From an uncultured Verrucomicrobiales bacterium (GTDB taxonomy: Bacteria; Verrucomicrobiota; Verrucomicrobiia; Verrucomicrobiales; DEV007), in assembly GCA_937922595.1 (NCBI GenBank), contig CALAIY010000098.1, forward strand, positions 1-57,785: DNA of 57,785 bases, written 5' to 3'. A program made the translations under genes and the position numbers. The notes below the pieces were generated by a model that saw only the letters and a list, made by a program, of their open reading frames with translations, was not told the DNA's origin and did no database searches. This document shows positions 1 to 7,264 of this stretch, piece after piece. Every line of letters starts with the position of its first letter. The stretch's first letter is position 1.

Positions 1-1
1 C

Positions 2-790
2 GCCGACATCCCCCACCCCATCCGCCACTACAGCAACGGCAGCTACCACCACACCACCGACCACCTCGCCCCCGAAGCCCCCCTCGAAATCCGCATCGAA
101 GGCAAGCCCTTCTCCATCACCATGCGCACCCCCGGCCACGACCGCGAACTCGCCGCCGGATTCCTCCTCAGCGAAGGCATCATCAAAAAACGCTCCGACA
201 TCTTCGAACTCTCCCAATGCCCCAGCGCCACCAGCGAAAGCTCCGCCATCGACATCCTCCTCACCGATTCCAAATCCTTCGATCCCCAGAAGCTCCGCCG
301 CCACACCCTCACCAGCTCCTCCTGCGGCCTCTGCGGCAAAGAAGCCATCGCCTCCCTCCTCCAAGACTTCCCCCCCATCACCCCCGTCCCCCCGCCCGAT
401 CCCGCACTCATCCTCAGCCTCCCTGAGAAAATGCGCGCCGCGCAAGACACCTTCACCAAGACCGGAGGCATCCACGCCTGCGCCCTCTTCACCCCCACCG
501 GCGAACTCATCGCCCTCCGCGAAGACATCGGCCGCCACAACGCCCTCGATAAAATCCTCGGACACGCCCTCCTCTCAAAACACCTCCATCCACCGCTCCG
601 CGAAACCATCCTCCTCCTCAGCGGACGCGTCTCCTTCGAAATGGTGCAAAAAGCCCACGCCGGCGGAATCCCCACCATCGCCGCCATCTCCGCCCCCAGC
701 GATCTCGCCATCGCCACCGCCCACGCCGCCGGCCAAAACCTCTTCGGCTTCGTCCGAAAAGTCACATTTAATTTTTACGAAAATTTATAG
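2..790 (+). CDS. fdhD: Formate dehydrogenase accessory sulfurtransferase FdhD (5' truncated)
   Basis: FdhD transfers sulfur from IscS-type desulfurase to the molybdenum cofactor of formate dehydrogenase in the cytoplasm. The reading frame is open from base 2, so the start lies outside the window; about 262 residues are visible. An ATG at 122 is internal, because the family block PLEIR..G.P before it and TMRTPGHDRELAAGFLLSEGI across it are continuous. The CGLCG cysteine motif (bases 323-335) holds the essential persulfide cysteines, and the GRHNALDK and GRVSFEMVQKA blocks follow. A strong terminator lies downstream. The moaA-moaC-mog operon at 14.9-16.8 kb fits the same molybdoenzyme theme. 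No formate dehydrogenase structural gene is in the window. Confidence 0.95.
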   Translation, partial: ADIPHPIRHYSNGSYHHTTDHLAPEAPLEIRIEGKPFSITMRTPGHDRELAAGFLLSEGIIKKRSDIFELSQCPSATSESSAIDILLTDSKSFDPQKLRRHTLTSSSCGLCGKEAIASLLQDFPPITPVPPPDPALILSLPEKMRAAQDTFTKTGGIHACALFTPTGELIALREDIGRHNALDKILGHALLSKHLHPPLRETILLLSGRVSFEMVQKAHAGGIPTIAAISAPSDLAIATAHAAGQNLFGFVRKVTFNFYENL

Positions 791-828
791 TTAAAAAGAA
801 TTAGACCAAGCGAGAATCAGCGACGTTA

Positions 829-905
829 ATGTCAGCGGCAGCCGCAACACTGCCAACCAGCTCCGGGAGTCATCCCGCTCTCTCCTCCCTACTGGGAGGC
901 TCCCG
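829..905 (+). ncRNA. Candidate structured RNA or structured 3' UTR after fdhD
   Basis: Between fdhD and its terminator the plus strand can fold into two further hairpins: GGCAG (near 838) with CTGCC (near 851), and CGGAG-type arms CGGGAG 864-869 with CTCCCG 900-905 enclosing CCTCCC 884-889 and GGGAGG 894-899. With the terminator at 913-950 this makes three helices in a row over about 120 nt. I do not recognise a known riboswitch or sRNA family, and the downstream gene is on the other strand. A small RNA or a processed fdhD 3' UTR are both possible. Confidence 0.3.
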
Positions 906-912
906 TGTAGCA

Positions 913-950
913 CCCCCGCCTCAGTTCGCTGAGGCGGGGGATCTTTTTTT
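913..950 (+). terminator. Rho-independent terminator of fdhD
   Basis: A perfect 12-bp stem (913-924 with 929-940) is closed by a TTCG tetraloop and followed by a T7 run ending at 950. Only the plus strand has the T tract. The tract touches the stop codon of the convergent SMUG1 gene. Confidence 0.93.
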
Positions 951-1671
951 ACCCCCAGATCCCCTGCTCCAGCAGCTGCTTCTCAGCCGCCGCCCCCCAC
1001 CCTCGATTCGCCGCAGGACTCGCCGGGCTCGGATGCAGCACCGTCCCCATCTGCAAGCCGAGATCCCCCACCACCTTCTCCAGCCGCTTCGTCGCGTACG
1101 CACCCACCCCCACCACCCACTCCGGCTCCAGCGCCTCCACCACCCCACGTAAATGCGCCTCACACGCCGCATCTACCGGCTCCATCTCCGCCCTCGGCAG
1201 CTTATCCGGCGTCCGATTCCGCCCCGTCTCCTCCATCCACACCAGCGGGCAATAATTCGCCACAAAATGCCCCGCAAAAAAATCATCCGCCACCGGATAC
1301 TTCTCGGAAAACAGCCCCCACAGCCTCCGCCCGCTCACCTCCGAGCGCGTACAGGCAAACCCCGTCACCGGCCGCTTCGGATGCTCCCCCACCGGCCTCT
1401 CCACCGCCACATCAATCCCCATCCAATCCCGCACCGCCGGAATCTCCCCAAAAGGCACCCCCGTCTGCGCCATCCCATAAGGCCCCGGATTCATCCCCAG
1501 CATCACCACACGCTTCCTCCCCTTTCCAAACCTCTCAAGATAAGCCCGATGGCTTTCCCACGCATACTCTAGAGGATTATACACATGCGTCACCGGCTCC
1601 GAAAAGCACAACCCAGCAAGCTCCGCCTTCAGCCCCTCAGCCAACTCAATCAATCGTCTACTCATCCCCAT
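949..1671 (-). CDS. SMUG1-type uracil-DNA glycosylase
   Basis: The protein (240 residues) should excise uracil and oxidised pyrimidines from DNA in base-excision repair. It has both SMUG1 hallmarks: the active-site segment GMNPGPYGMAQTGVPFGE (about residues 58-75), with the Asn that positions the attacking water, and the DNA-intercalating loop HPSPASPAANRGW near residue 215. Family-1 Ung has a different motif pair (GQDPYH and HPSP). Length fits vertebrate and Geobacter-type SMUG1. A second ATG two codons in (1665) is an alternative start. The gene stands alone, convergent to fdhD. Confidence 0.9.
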   Translation of the reverse strand: MGMSRRLIELAEGLKAELAGLCFSEPVTHVYNPLEYAWESHRAYLERFGKGRKRVVMLGMNPGPYGMAQTGVPFGEIPAVRDWMGIDVAVERPVGEHPKRPVTGFACTRSEVSGRRLWGLFSEKYPVADDFFAGHFVANYCPLVWMEETGRNRTPDKLPRAEMEPVDAACEAHLRGVVEALEPEWVVGVGAYATKRLEKVVGDLGLQMGTVLHPSPASPAANRGWGAAAEKQLLEQGIWG

Positions 1672-1811
1672 CCCTCCCCCTTCAGACCTCCGATATCAAC
1701 CACAGCCGACTCGAAACCATCCACTCTCCCACGATTTTCGAGATAGGCCCCGGGGCTTTCCCACCCATACTCTACAAGCACACCCCATCAATCTCATCCC
1801 TACCGCTCAGC

Positions 1812-2564
1812 CTGAAAACTCACACTCTCCACTGGTCCGCCATCTCCGACATTGGCAAATCGCGCGCGCAGAATGAAGACGCCGTCACCTGCATTCCCAC
1901 CGGCCCAGACGAAACCGAACTTGTCATCGCCGTATCCGATGGCGTCGGCGGAGCCAATGCCGGGGAAGTCGCCAGCGCACTCGCCATAGCCACCATCGCC
2001 CAAGCCGTAAGCGAAGCCGATCCTGATGCCGATCGCGCAGGCATCCTGGAAGATTCCCTCCACCAAGCCCACACCGATATCCTCGCAGATGTAGAAATCC
2101 ACCCCGAGCGCAACGGAATGGCCTGCACCCTCAGCACCGCCTGGATCCAAGGAACAACCGCCCACTTCGCCCACATCGGCGACAGCCGCATCTACCTTCA
2201 CCGCCGCGGCGAGCTCACCCAGCTCAGCCACGATCACACCCAGCCCGGCCACCTCCTCCGCTCCGGAGCCATCACCGAATTCGAAGCCCGCAATCACCCC
2301 CTGCGCAATCTCCTCGCCCAAGCCATCGGCTCCGGCCTCCCCACACCACTCCCCCAATTAGGCAGCATCACCCTCGCCATAGGAGACACCCTCCTACTCT
2401 GCTCCGATGGCCTCACCTCAGGCCTCTGGGACAAAGAACTCTGCACCATCCTCGCCCCCACCACCGCGACCACACTCCCCCTCATCCAGGAAAAACTCCT
2501 CCGAAATTCCCTCACCGCCTGCGGCAAAGACAACGTCACCCTCGCCCTCGTCCACATCACATGA
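1812..2564 (+). CDS. PP2C-family serine/threonine phosphatase, non-ATG start
   Basis: A metal-dependent protein phosphatase of the PP2C/Stp type. The frame gives about 250 residues with all core motifs: SDIGKSRAQNEDA near residue 10, SDGVGGANAGE with the metal-binding Asp, GDSRIY, LLLCSDGL and KDNVTLA. The first ATG (2118) lies about 100 residues into the fold, so the true start is upstream and not ATG. CTG at 1812 places the first motif exactly where expected; ATC/ATA codons further up cannot be excluded. No clear Shine-Dalgarno is visible. It overlaps the next gene by ATGA. No partner kinase is adjacent; the nearest is at 41.0-43.7 kb. Confidence 0.88.
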   Translation: MKTHTLHWSAISDIGKSRAQNEDAVTCIPTGPDETELVIAVSDGVGGANAGEVASALAIATIAQAVSEADPDADRAGILEDSLHQAHTDILADVEIHPERNGMACTLSTAWIQGTTAHFAHIGDSRIYLHRRGELTQLSHDHTQPGHLLRSGAITEFEARNHPLRNLLAQAIGSGLPTPLPQLGSITLAIGDTLLLCSDGLTSGLWDKELCTILAPTTATTLPLIQEKLLRNSLTACGKDNVTLALVHIT

Positions 2565-3562
2565 AAACCCTCCTCACTTTCATCACGCTGCTCACCGGTT
2601 TCACCACCCTCAACGCACAGGACACTCAGAATCTCGCCACCATCGGGCAAATCATCCGGCACGATCCCACCCTCGATTCCCTCATCGCTCCCGACACCAA
2701 AATCGAAGTCTGCGCCGGCGGCTTCACCTGGTGCGAAGGCCCCGCCTGGCACCCAGAAGGATTTCTCGTATTTTCCGAAATCCCCAGCAATACCGCCCTC
2801 CGCTGGGCCCCAGGAAAAGGCATCAGCACCTATCTTCACCCCTCCGGCTACACCGGCCTCAAAGGCTACGGAAAAGAATCCGGCTCCAATGGCCTCCTCT
2901 TCACCAAAGAAGGCCACCTCATCTCCTGCGAACACGGAGACCGCCGCCTCTCCCTCCTCATCCCCGGCTCCGGAAAACGCACCCTCGCCGATCACTACCA
3001 AGGCAACCGCTTCAACAGCCCAAACGACCTCACCCGCGCAAAAGACGGCACCCTCTATTTCACCGATCCCCCCTACGGCCTCCCCAAAGGAGCCCAAGAC
3101 CCATCCCGCGAACTCGATTTCTGCGGCGTCTACCGCCTCGACCCCGATGGCACCGTGACTCTCCTCACCAAAGAATTCACCCGCCCCAATGGAATCACCC
3201 TCTCCCCAGACGAAACGCACCTCTACGTCGCCCAATCGGACTCCAAAGCCCCCATCATCAAACGCTTCCACATCGAAGATGATAAGACCCTCACCCACGG
3301 CGAAATCTTCTACGACACCTCCAAAACCGCCGGCAAACTCAAAGGCCTCCCCGATGGATTAAAATGCGACCAACATGGAAACCTATTCGCCACCGCCCCC
3401 GGCGGAGTTCTCGTATTAGATCCGAACGGTAAGTTACTAGGCGAAATCCAAACAGGAGAAGCCGTATCGAACGTAGCCTTCGGAGGCAAAGACGGAAGCG
3501 AACTCTATCTCACCTCCGACATGTATCTTTGTAGGGTAAAGACACTTACGGCTGGGAAATAG
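2561..3562 (+). CDS. Secreted SMP-30/gluconolactonase-family protein
   Basis: A 333-residue protein with an N-terminal signal peptide (about residues 1-20, cleavage after LNA). It is a six-bladed propeller of the SMP-30/gluconolaconase/LRE family, which hydrolyses sugar lactones with a divalent metal. Supporting motifs are WCEGPAW and PEGFLVFSEIP (metal Glu region), FNSPNDL, FTDPPYGLP, RPNGITLSPD and KGLPDGLKCD, the last two holding the conserved Asn and Asp ligands. It is translationally coupled to the PP2C gene by a 4-base overlap. Periplasmic sugar-lactone turnover is inferred; the substrate cannot be read from sequence. Confidence 0.88.
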   Translation: MKTLLTFITLLTGFTTLNAQDTQNLATIGQIIRHDPTLDSLIAPDTKIEVCAGGFTWCEGPAWHPEGFLVFSEIPSNTALRWAPGKGISTYLHPSGYTGLKGYGKESGSNGLLFTKEGHLISCEHGDRRLSLLIPGSGKRTLADHYQGNRFNSPNDLTRAKDGTLYFTDPPYGLPKGAQDPSRELDFCGVYRLDPDGTVTLLTKEFTRPNGITLSPDETHLYVAQSDSKAPIIKRFHIEDDKTLTHGEIFYDTSKTAGKLKGLPDGLKCDQHGNLFATAPGGVLVLDPNGKLLGEIQTGEAVSNVAFGGKDGSELYLTSDMYLCRVKTLTAGK

Positions 3563-3589
3563 GCCTCCCCACGCGCAAACCCGCATGAG

Positions 3590-3855
3590 CCAGATAGGTT
3601 TATCGCTCTGGTTGGGCCAGTTTTTCGTGGCTTGGGATCTCCAGAATTTCACCCATTACTGGATGGTAAATGCTGAATTCCTTGGAAAGCAAAAGAGATG
3701 GATGTGATCCGGCATGATCACGTAGCGAACCACTCCCCAAGTCGTGGCGTTTTGCCAGGCGGTTACGATGGTGCCGGGAGCCGCTTATCCGCGCAGATGG
3801 TGGCGGAGCGGTTTCCGGATTCGTAGACCGGTTGTTTTGCGGAAGATTTTTCGAG
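3590..3855 (-). pseudogene. Decayed Y1 (REP-associated, IS200/IS605-like) transposase
   Basis: This otherwise gene-free 297-bp gap between the SMP-30 gene and dnaN contains a broken transposase on the minus strand. Conceptual translation gives AWQNATTWGVVRYVIMPDHIHLF, which carries the catalytic HIH of the Y1_Tnp fold (near 3690-3720). It runs into a stop, and then the C-terminal signature KFWRSQATKNWP..PIW appears in a shifted frame (3595-3650). A further in-frame stop lies upstream near 3785. The element is inactive. Related transposases occur at 56.6-57.8 kb. Confidence 0.75.
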
Positions 3856-3859
3856 CAAA

Positions 3860-4957
3860 CTAGCTACTCACACGCATCGGCATGATGACGTAGAGGAAGC
3901 TGGAGTTGTTCTTGATCACTCCGGGGCTCATCTCGTCGATGAGATCGATGTGAATCTCGTCCGAGTCTAGGTTCCGTAGAGGAGCCATGAGGAACTCGGG
4001 ATTGAAAGCGATGGTGAGCTGAGGCCCTTTGTAATTTACTGGGAGGGACTCGTTGGCTTCACCCACATCTGGGCTGTTCGCAGTGATATCGATGTTGTCT
4101 TCAGCAAAAACGAGTTTTACCGAATTGCTCTTCTCATTGGTGAGGAGAGCCACACGACCGACGATCTTCTGAAGCGTCTCGCGATCAACCGTGATGCGCT
4201 GTTTCGCTTCGCCGGGGATGACTTGGCGGAAATTCGGGTAGTTGCCTTCGATGAGCTTCGAGATGAGGAAGCTGCGGTCGAGATCGAAGGCGATCTGGCT
4301 TTCACCGATGCGGATGGTGACATCACCTTCGCCAGCGAGGAGGCGACCGAGCTCATTCACGGCTTTCGTCGGGATGATGACTTCAATTTCGCTGCTCTCG
4401 GGGAATTCGAGTTCATGATCCATCATCGCGAGGCGGCGGCCGTCGGTGGCGACGAGCGTCATCGCCTGGCCTTTGAAGGAGCAGAAAATGCCATTGAGGA
4501 CGTAGCGGGTCTCATCCGTAGAGATCGCGTAGGATGTCTTTTTCAGGCCATCGCGGAGCACGCTCTTGGGAACGGTGAATTCTTTGGCGTCTTCGAAATC
4601 AGGAAGCGGAGGAAACTCCTCATCACTGAGGCCGAGGATTTTGAAGAAACTGGGGCCTGCGGTGATGGAGGCGGTATTATCTCCATCAATGGAAACGTCG
4701 ATCTCAGAAGTGGGGAGTTCCTTAATGATGCTTGCGAGGCGGCGAACCGGGAGTGTGCTGGCTCCACCTTTTTCGACCTCAGCATCCACGGTGACGGTGA
4801 CGCCCACATCGAGGTCGGTCGTCGTGAGCCGGAGGATGCCGTCTTCTGCTTCGAGAAGGACGTTGGAAAGGATCGGGAGCGTCGTGCGGGCAGCGACAAC
4901 GTTTTGCACCTGGGCGAGGCCGGCGAGGAAGTTTTCCTTACTGATTCGGAACTTCAT
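3860..4957 (-). CDS. dnaN: DNA polymerase III beta subunit (sliding clamp)
   Basis: A 365-residue clamp with three repeats of the beta-clamp fold. The N-terminal MKFRISKENFLAGLAQVQ and the C-terminal VIMPMRV are diagnostic. The dimeric ring tethers Pol III to DNA. It lies directly downstream of dnaA, the classical dnaA-dnaN order, separated by 133 bases that contain two inverted repeats. ATG start is clear. Confidence 0.97.
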   Translation of the reverse strand: MKFRISKENFLAGLAQVQNVVAARTTLPILSNVLLEAEDGILRLTTTDLDVGVTVTVDAEVEKGGASTLPVRRLASIIKELPTSEIDVSIDGDNTASITAGPSFFKILGLSDEEFPPLPDFEDAKEFTVPKSVLRDGLKKTSYAISTDETRYVLNGIFCSFKGQAMTLVATDGRRLAMMDHELEFPESSEIEVIIPTKAVNELGRLLAGEGDVTIRIGESQIAFDLDRSFLISKLIEGNYPNFRQVIPGEAKQRITVDRETLQKIVGRVALLTNEKSNSVKLVFAEDNIDITANSPDVGEANESLPVNYKGPQLTIAFNPEFLMAPLRNLDSDEIHIDLIDEMSPGVIKNNSSFLYVIMPMRVSS

Positions 4958-4973
4958 AAAATTGGGGGTCGGT

Positions 4974-5005
4974 AGGTCGGGGGTACGGCGTCAAACGTCC
5001 GACCT
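4974..5005. repeat. Inverted repeat ahead of dnaN
   Basis: Arms AGGTCGG (4974-4980) and CCGACCT (4999-5005) lie within 50 bases upstream of the dnaN ATG on the minus strand. It could form a hairpin in the dnaN leader or be an operator. No T tract follows. Confidence 0.45.
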
Positions 5006-5033
5006 GACGAGGTGGAACGCGGATCGCGTAAAA

Positions 5034-5072
5034 TCGTTGCTAGAAAACCGAGATTCGGCGGGATAGCAACGA
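5034..5072. repeat. Perfect nested hairpin between dnaA and dnaN
   Basis: Nine-base arms TCGTTGCTA (5034-5042) and TAGCAACGA (5064-5072) enclose a second perfect stem, CCGA 5048-5051 with TCGG 5055-5058. It begins 18 bases after the dnaA stop codon (transcribed on the minus strand). It may attenuate or process the dnaA-dnaN transcript. It lacks a clean U tract. Confidence 0.55.
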
Positions 5073-5090
5073 ATTTCGCGTCCGCCCCGC

Positions 5091-6611
5091 TTACGCTCCT
5101 TCACCCATACGAAGCTTTTCTTCGAGGTTGCTGATCGCGCGCTTGAGTGCGGGGTCCGCCTTCATCTCCTTCTCAATCTTTTTACAAGCGTGCATCACGG
5201 TGCCGTGATCGCGTCCACCAAAGGCCTCACCGATCTCGGCGTAAGAGGCAGAAGTGAGGCAGCGGGCGAGATACATCGCAATCTGCCGGGGAAACGCAAT
5301 GGCCTTGGGGCGGCGCTTGCTCGTCATATCCGCGACGCGAATATCGTGAGCTTCAGCGGTGATTTTCTGGATGCGATCGATCGTGACGGTAGCGGATTGC
5401 TGCGCATCAAGCAGGTCATCGAGTAAATCCGTAGCCTCCTCGATGGTGACAATCCCATCATTAAGCGATGCAGAGGAAGCGACACGGATGAGCGCACCCT
5501 CAAGGCGCCGGACGTTGTGCCGGATATTTTCGGCAATGAAGTGGAGAATTTCAGGCTGAATCACCACGCGTTGCTCGATCATCTTCTTCTGGAGGATCGC
5601 GATACGCGTCTCGATTTCGGGCGGCTGAACGGATGCCGTAAGCCCCCACTCGAAGCGAGAAACGAGGCGCTTCTCCAAACGTGGAATTTCGCTAGGCGGC
5701 TTATCACTAGAGAGCACGATCTGGCGGCTACCATCGGCAAGGGCATTGAAGGTATGGAAAAACTCTTCCTGGGTGCGTTCTTTGCCGGCGATGAACTGGA
5801 CGTCGTCGATCAAGAGCACATCCGCCTTACGATAGCGCTTCCGCAGAGCCGAGATTGAATTCTCGCGAACGGCCTCGATGAAGGCATTCGTAAATTCTTC
5901 GCCAGTAATATAGAGGACTTTGAGCTTCGGCTTGGTCTCAAGTATCTGCCGCCCAATAGCGTGCATGAGGTGGGTCTTGCCGAGGCCGGATCCACCGCAA
6001 AGGAAAAGCGGATTGTAGCTGCACCCAGGCTTTTCTGCAACTTGAGCGGCAGCAGCAGCGGCAAACTGATTGCTCGCACCGACCACATAATTCGTGAAAC
6101 TCCGGCTCGGGCTAATACCCGAATTGCGCATTTTGGTCTCGAGCGCCTTCTGAGAAATCGGCTCAGGCGGAGCCTTCACCACAGGCGCTTTCCTCCGCCC
6201 AATGACATCAGCCGCAGGTTGAGTCGCCTTCGCTGCAATGCGCTGGGATCTGGAGTCGCCGGAAAAAGGCGCATCGATTGGCGCAGGAGCCTCCCGCTCC
6301 TTGCCTATGATGCGAAACTCAATCTTCGGATCCGTCCCGAGGGTCTCCCCCATCACAGCGCCTGCTGCGAGGCGAAGTGTTTTCAGGAAGTTCGACTCGA
6401 TGAAAAACTGGTGAATTGAATTCGGAATTCCGATGACGAGCAGGCCTTCACCTTGCTCCACCAACGACGTCCCGGAAAACCAGCGTCGGTAAGCATCCCC
6501 ACTTACGTGGCGTTCTACTTGGGAAAGCACCCCAGCCCAAGCGGGATCGCTGGGGAGGCTATTTTGAGATTCATTGCGGGGTTCATCGGAATTTTGTTCA
6601 GGGTTATTCAC
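5091..6611 (-). CDS. dnaA: Chromosomal replication initiator DnaA
   Basis: DnaA binds DnaA boxes and melts oriC. Domain I (SDPAWAGVLSQVERHVS...WFSG) is near the N terminus. A variable linker follows to about residue 165. The AAA+ domain has Walker A GGSGLGKT (about 206-213) and Walker B VLLIDDVQF. The C-terminal helix-turn-helix ends with GGRDHGTVMHAC, the DnaA-box recognition signature. I chose GTG at 6611 (506 residues), because the upstream TTG at 6680 would add a hydrophobic tail foreign to DnaA. A TTATTCAC DnaA-box-like sequence overlaps this GTG. Neither start has a convincing ribosome binding site. Confidence 0.95.
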   Translation of the reverse strand: MNNPEQNSDEPRNESQNSLPSDPAWAGVLSQVERHVSGDAYRRWFSGTSLVEQGEGLLVIGIPNSIHQFFIESNFLKTLRLAAGAVMGETLGTDPKIEFRIIGKEREAPAPIDAPFSGDSRSQRIAAKATQPAADVIGRRKAPVVKAPPEPISQKALETKMRNSGISPSRSFTNYVVGASNQFAAAAAAQVAEKPGCSYNPLFLCGGSGLGKTHLMHAIGRQILETKPKLKVLYITGEEFTNAFIEAVRENSISALRKRYRKADVLLIDDVQFIAGKERTQEEFFHTFNALADGSRQIVLSSDKPPSEIPRLEKRLVSRFEWGLTASVQPPEIETRIAILQKKMIEQRVVIQPEILHFIAENIRHNVRRLEGALIRVASSASLNDGIVTIEEATDLLDDLLDAQQSATVTIDRIQKITAEAHDIRVADMTSKRRPKAIAFPRQIAMYLARCLTSASYAEIGEAFGGRDHGTVMHACKKIEKEMKADPALKRAISNLEEKLRMGEGA

Positions 6612-7264
6612 CAGGAGGAGCCAGTTGGGGGAGGAATGGAGGAGGAGACAGAAAAAGTAGGACTTACCGACGGTAATCAAGCCTTTGAGGCAGGCATCGC
6701 GGGGCAGTGGATGAAATCAGTAAGTTACTCAGAATGTGTTATTTATAAAATATGACCAATGTACACAGCTCACGCTGGGACGGTTTTGGGCAGTTGCTTC
6801 AAATTCGGAGGCGATAACGCCCTCCGATGCGTAAAATGCGATTAGTTATGGGCAGTTTTCCCCAAGTTATTCACAATCGAAATCTGTAGTGAATTTTCTA
6901 AAATCAAATCCGGCAGAACCGAATCGATCAGGCACTCTTGGGGGGAGGATCGCATGTTTTGAGACTAGATTCGCGGCGCAAAATGCTCAAGAGCTTTCTC
7001 AAAAAAGATTCTCACTATTTAAAAATTCTTAACTAATGTCCTGGAAACTTTTATTATTTCCATAACTAGAATACTGAATCAATTTAAAATAATGAAAATC
7101 CTCAAAAAAACGAATGCTTACAATAAATCGTGTCAGGGCGAACTCGCCAACCTATTAATTGTAAACGCTTTACATAAAAATAGTGAATTTACTTCATTTT
7201 TTTAGCGCATGTAAATACCACGCAATCACCTAGTGGTGAGATAGTTACACACTAAAAAATGGTG
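6612..7264. other. Candidate replication origin (oriC), AT-rich intergenic region
   Basis: This 650-base stretch next to dnaA has no credible gene. It contains TTATTCACA (6867-6875), a DnaA-box variant, a second TTATTCACC at the dnaA start (6604-6612) and two GGGCAGTT copies (near 6789 and 6850). A long AT-rich segment (about 6990-7240) could serve as the unwinding element. Perfect TTATCCACA boxes are absent, so the assignment rests mainly on position and composition. Confidence 0.5.
7160..7174. promoter_or_regulatory. LacI-like palindrome in the oriC candidate
   Basis: TGTAAACGCTTTACA is a perfect 6-bp inverted repeat around CGC and resembles LacI/GalR-family or cre-type operators. It lies behind the symporter gene and about 550 bases upstream of dnaA, so its target is unclear. 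Confidence 0.3.

Noticed and set aside
43-765. 240-codon minus-strand frame opposite fdhD
   Set aside because: It is an antisense shadow of fdhD; the plus frame has clear FdhD motifs and the minus frame has no recognisable family.
829-905. Cobalamin or Moco riboswitch
   Set aside because: No conserved box of either class could be matched, and no plus-strand gene follows.
913-940. Possible bidirectional terminator for the SMUG1 gene
   Set aside because: No T tract exists on the minus-strand side, so only the plus-strand direction is supported.
2294-3298. 334-codon minus-strand frame opposite PP2C and SMP-30
   Set aside because: Low-complexity Gly/Glu/Ala-rich antisense reading produced by the C-rich coding strand.
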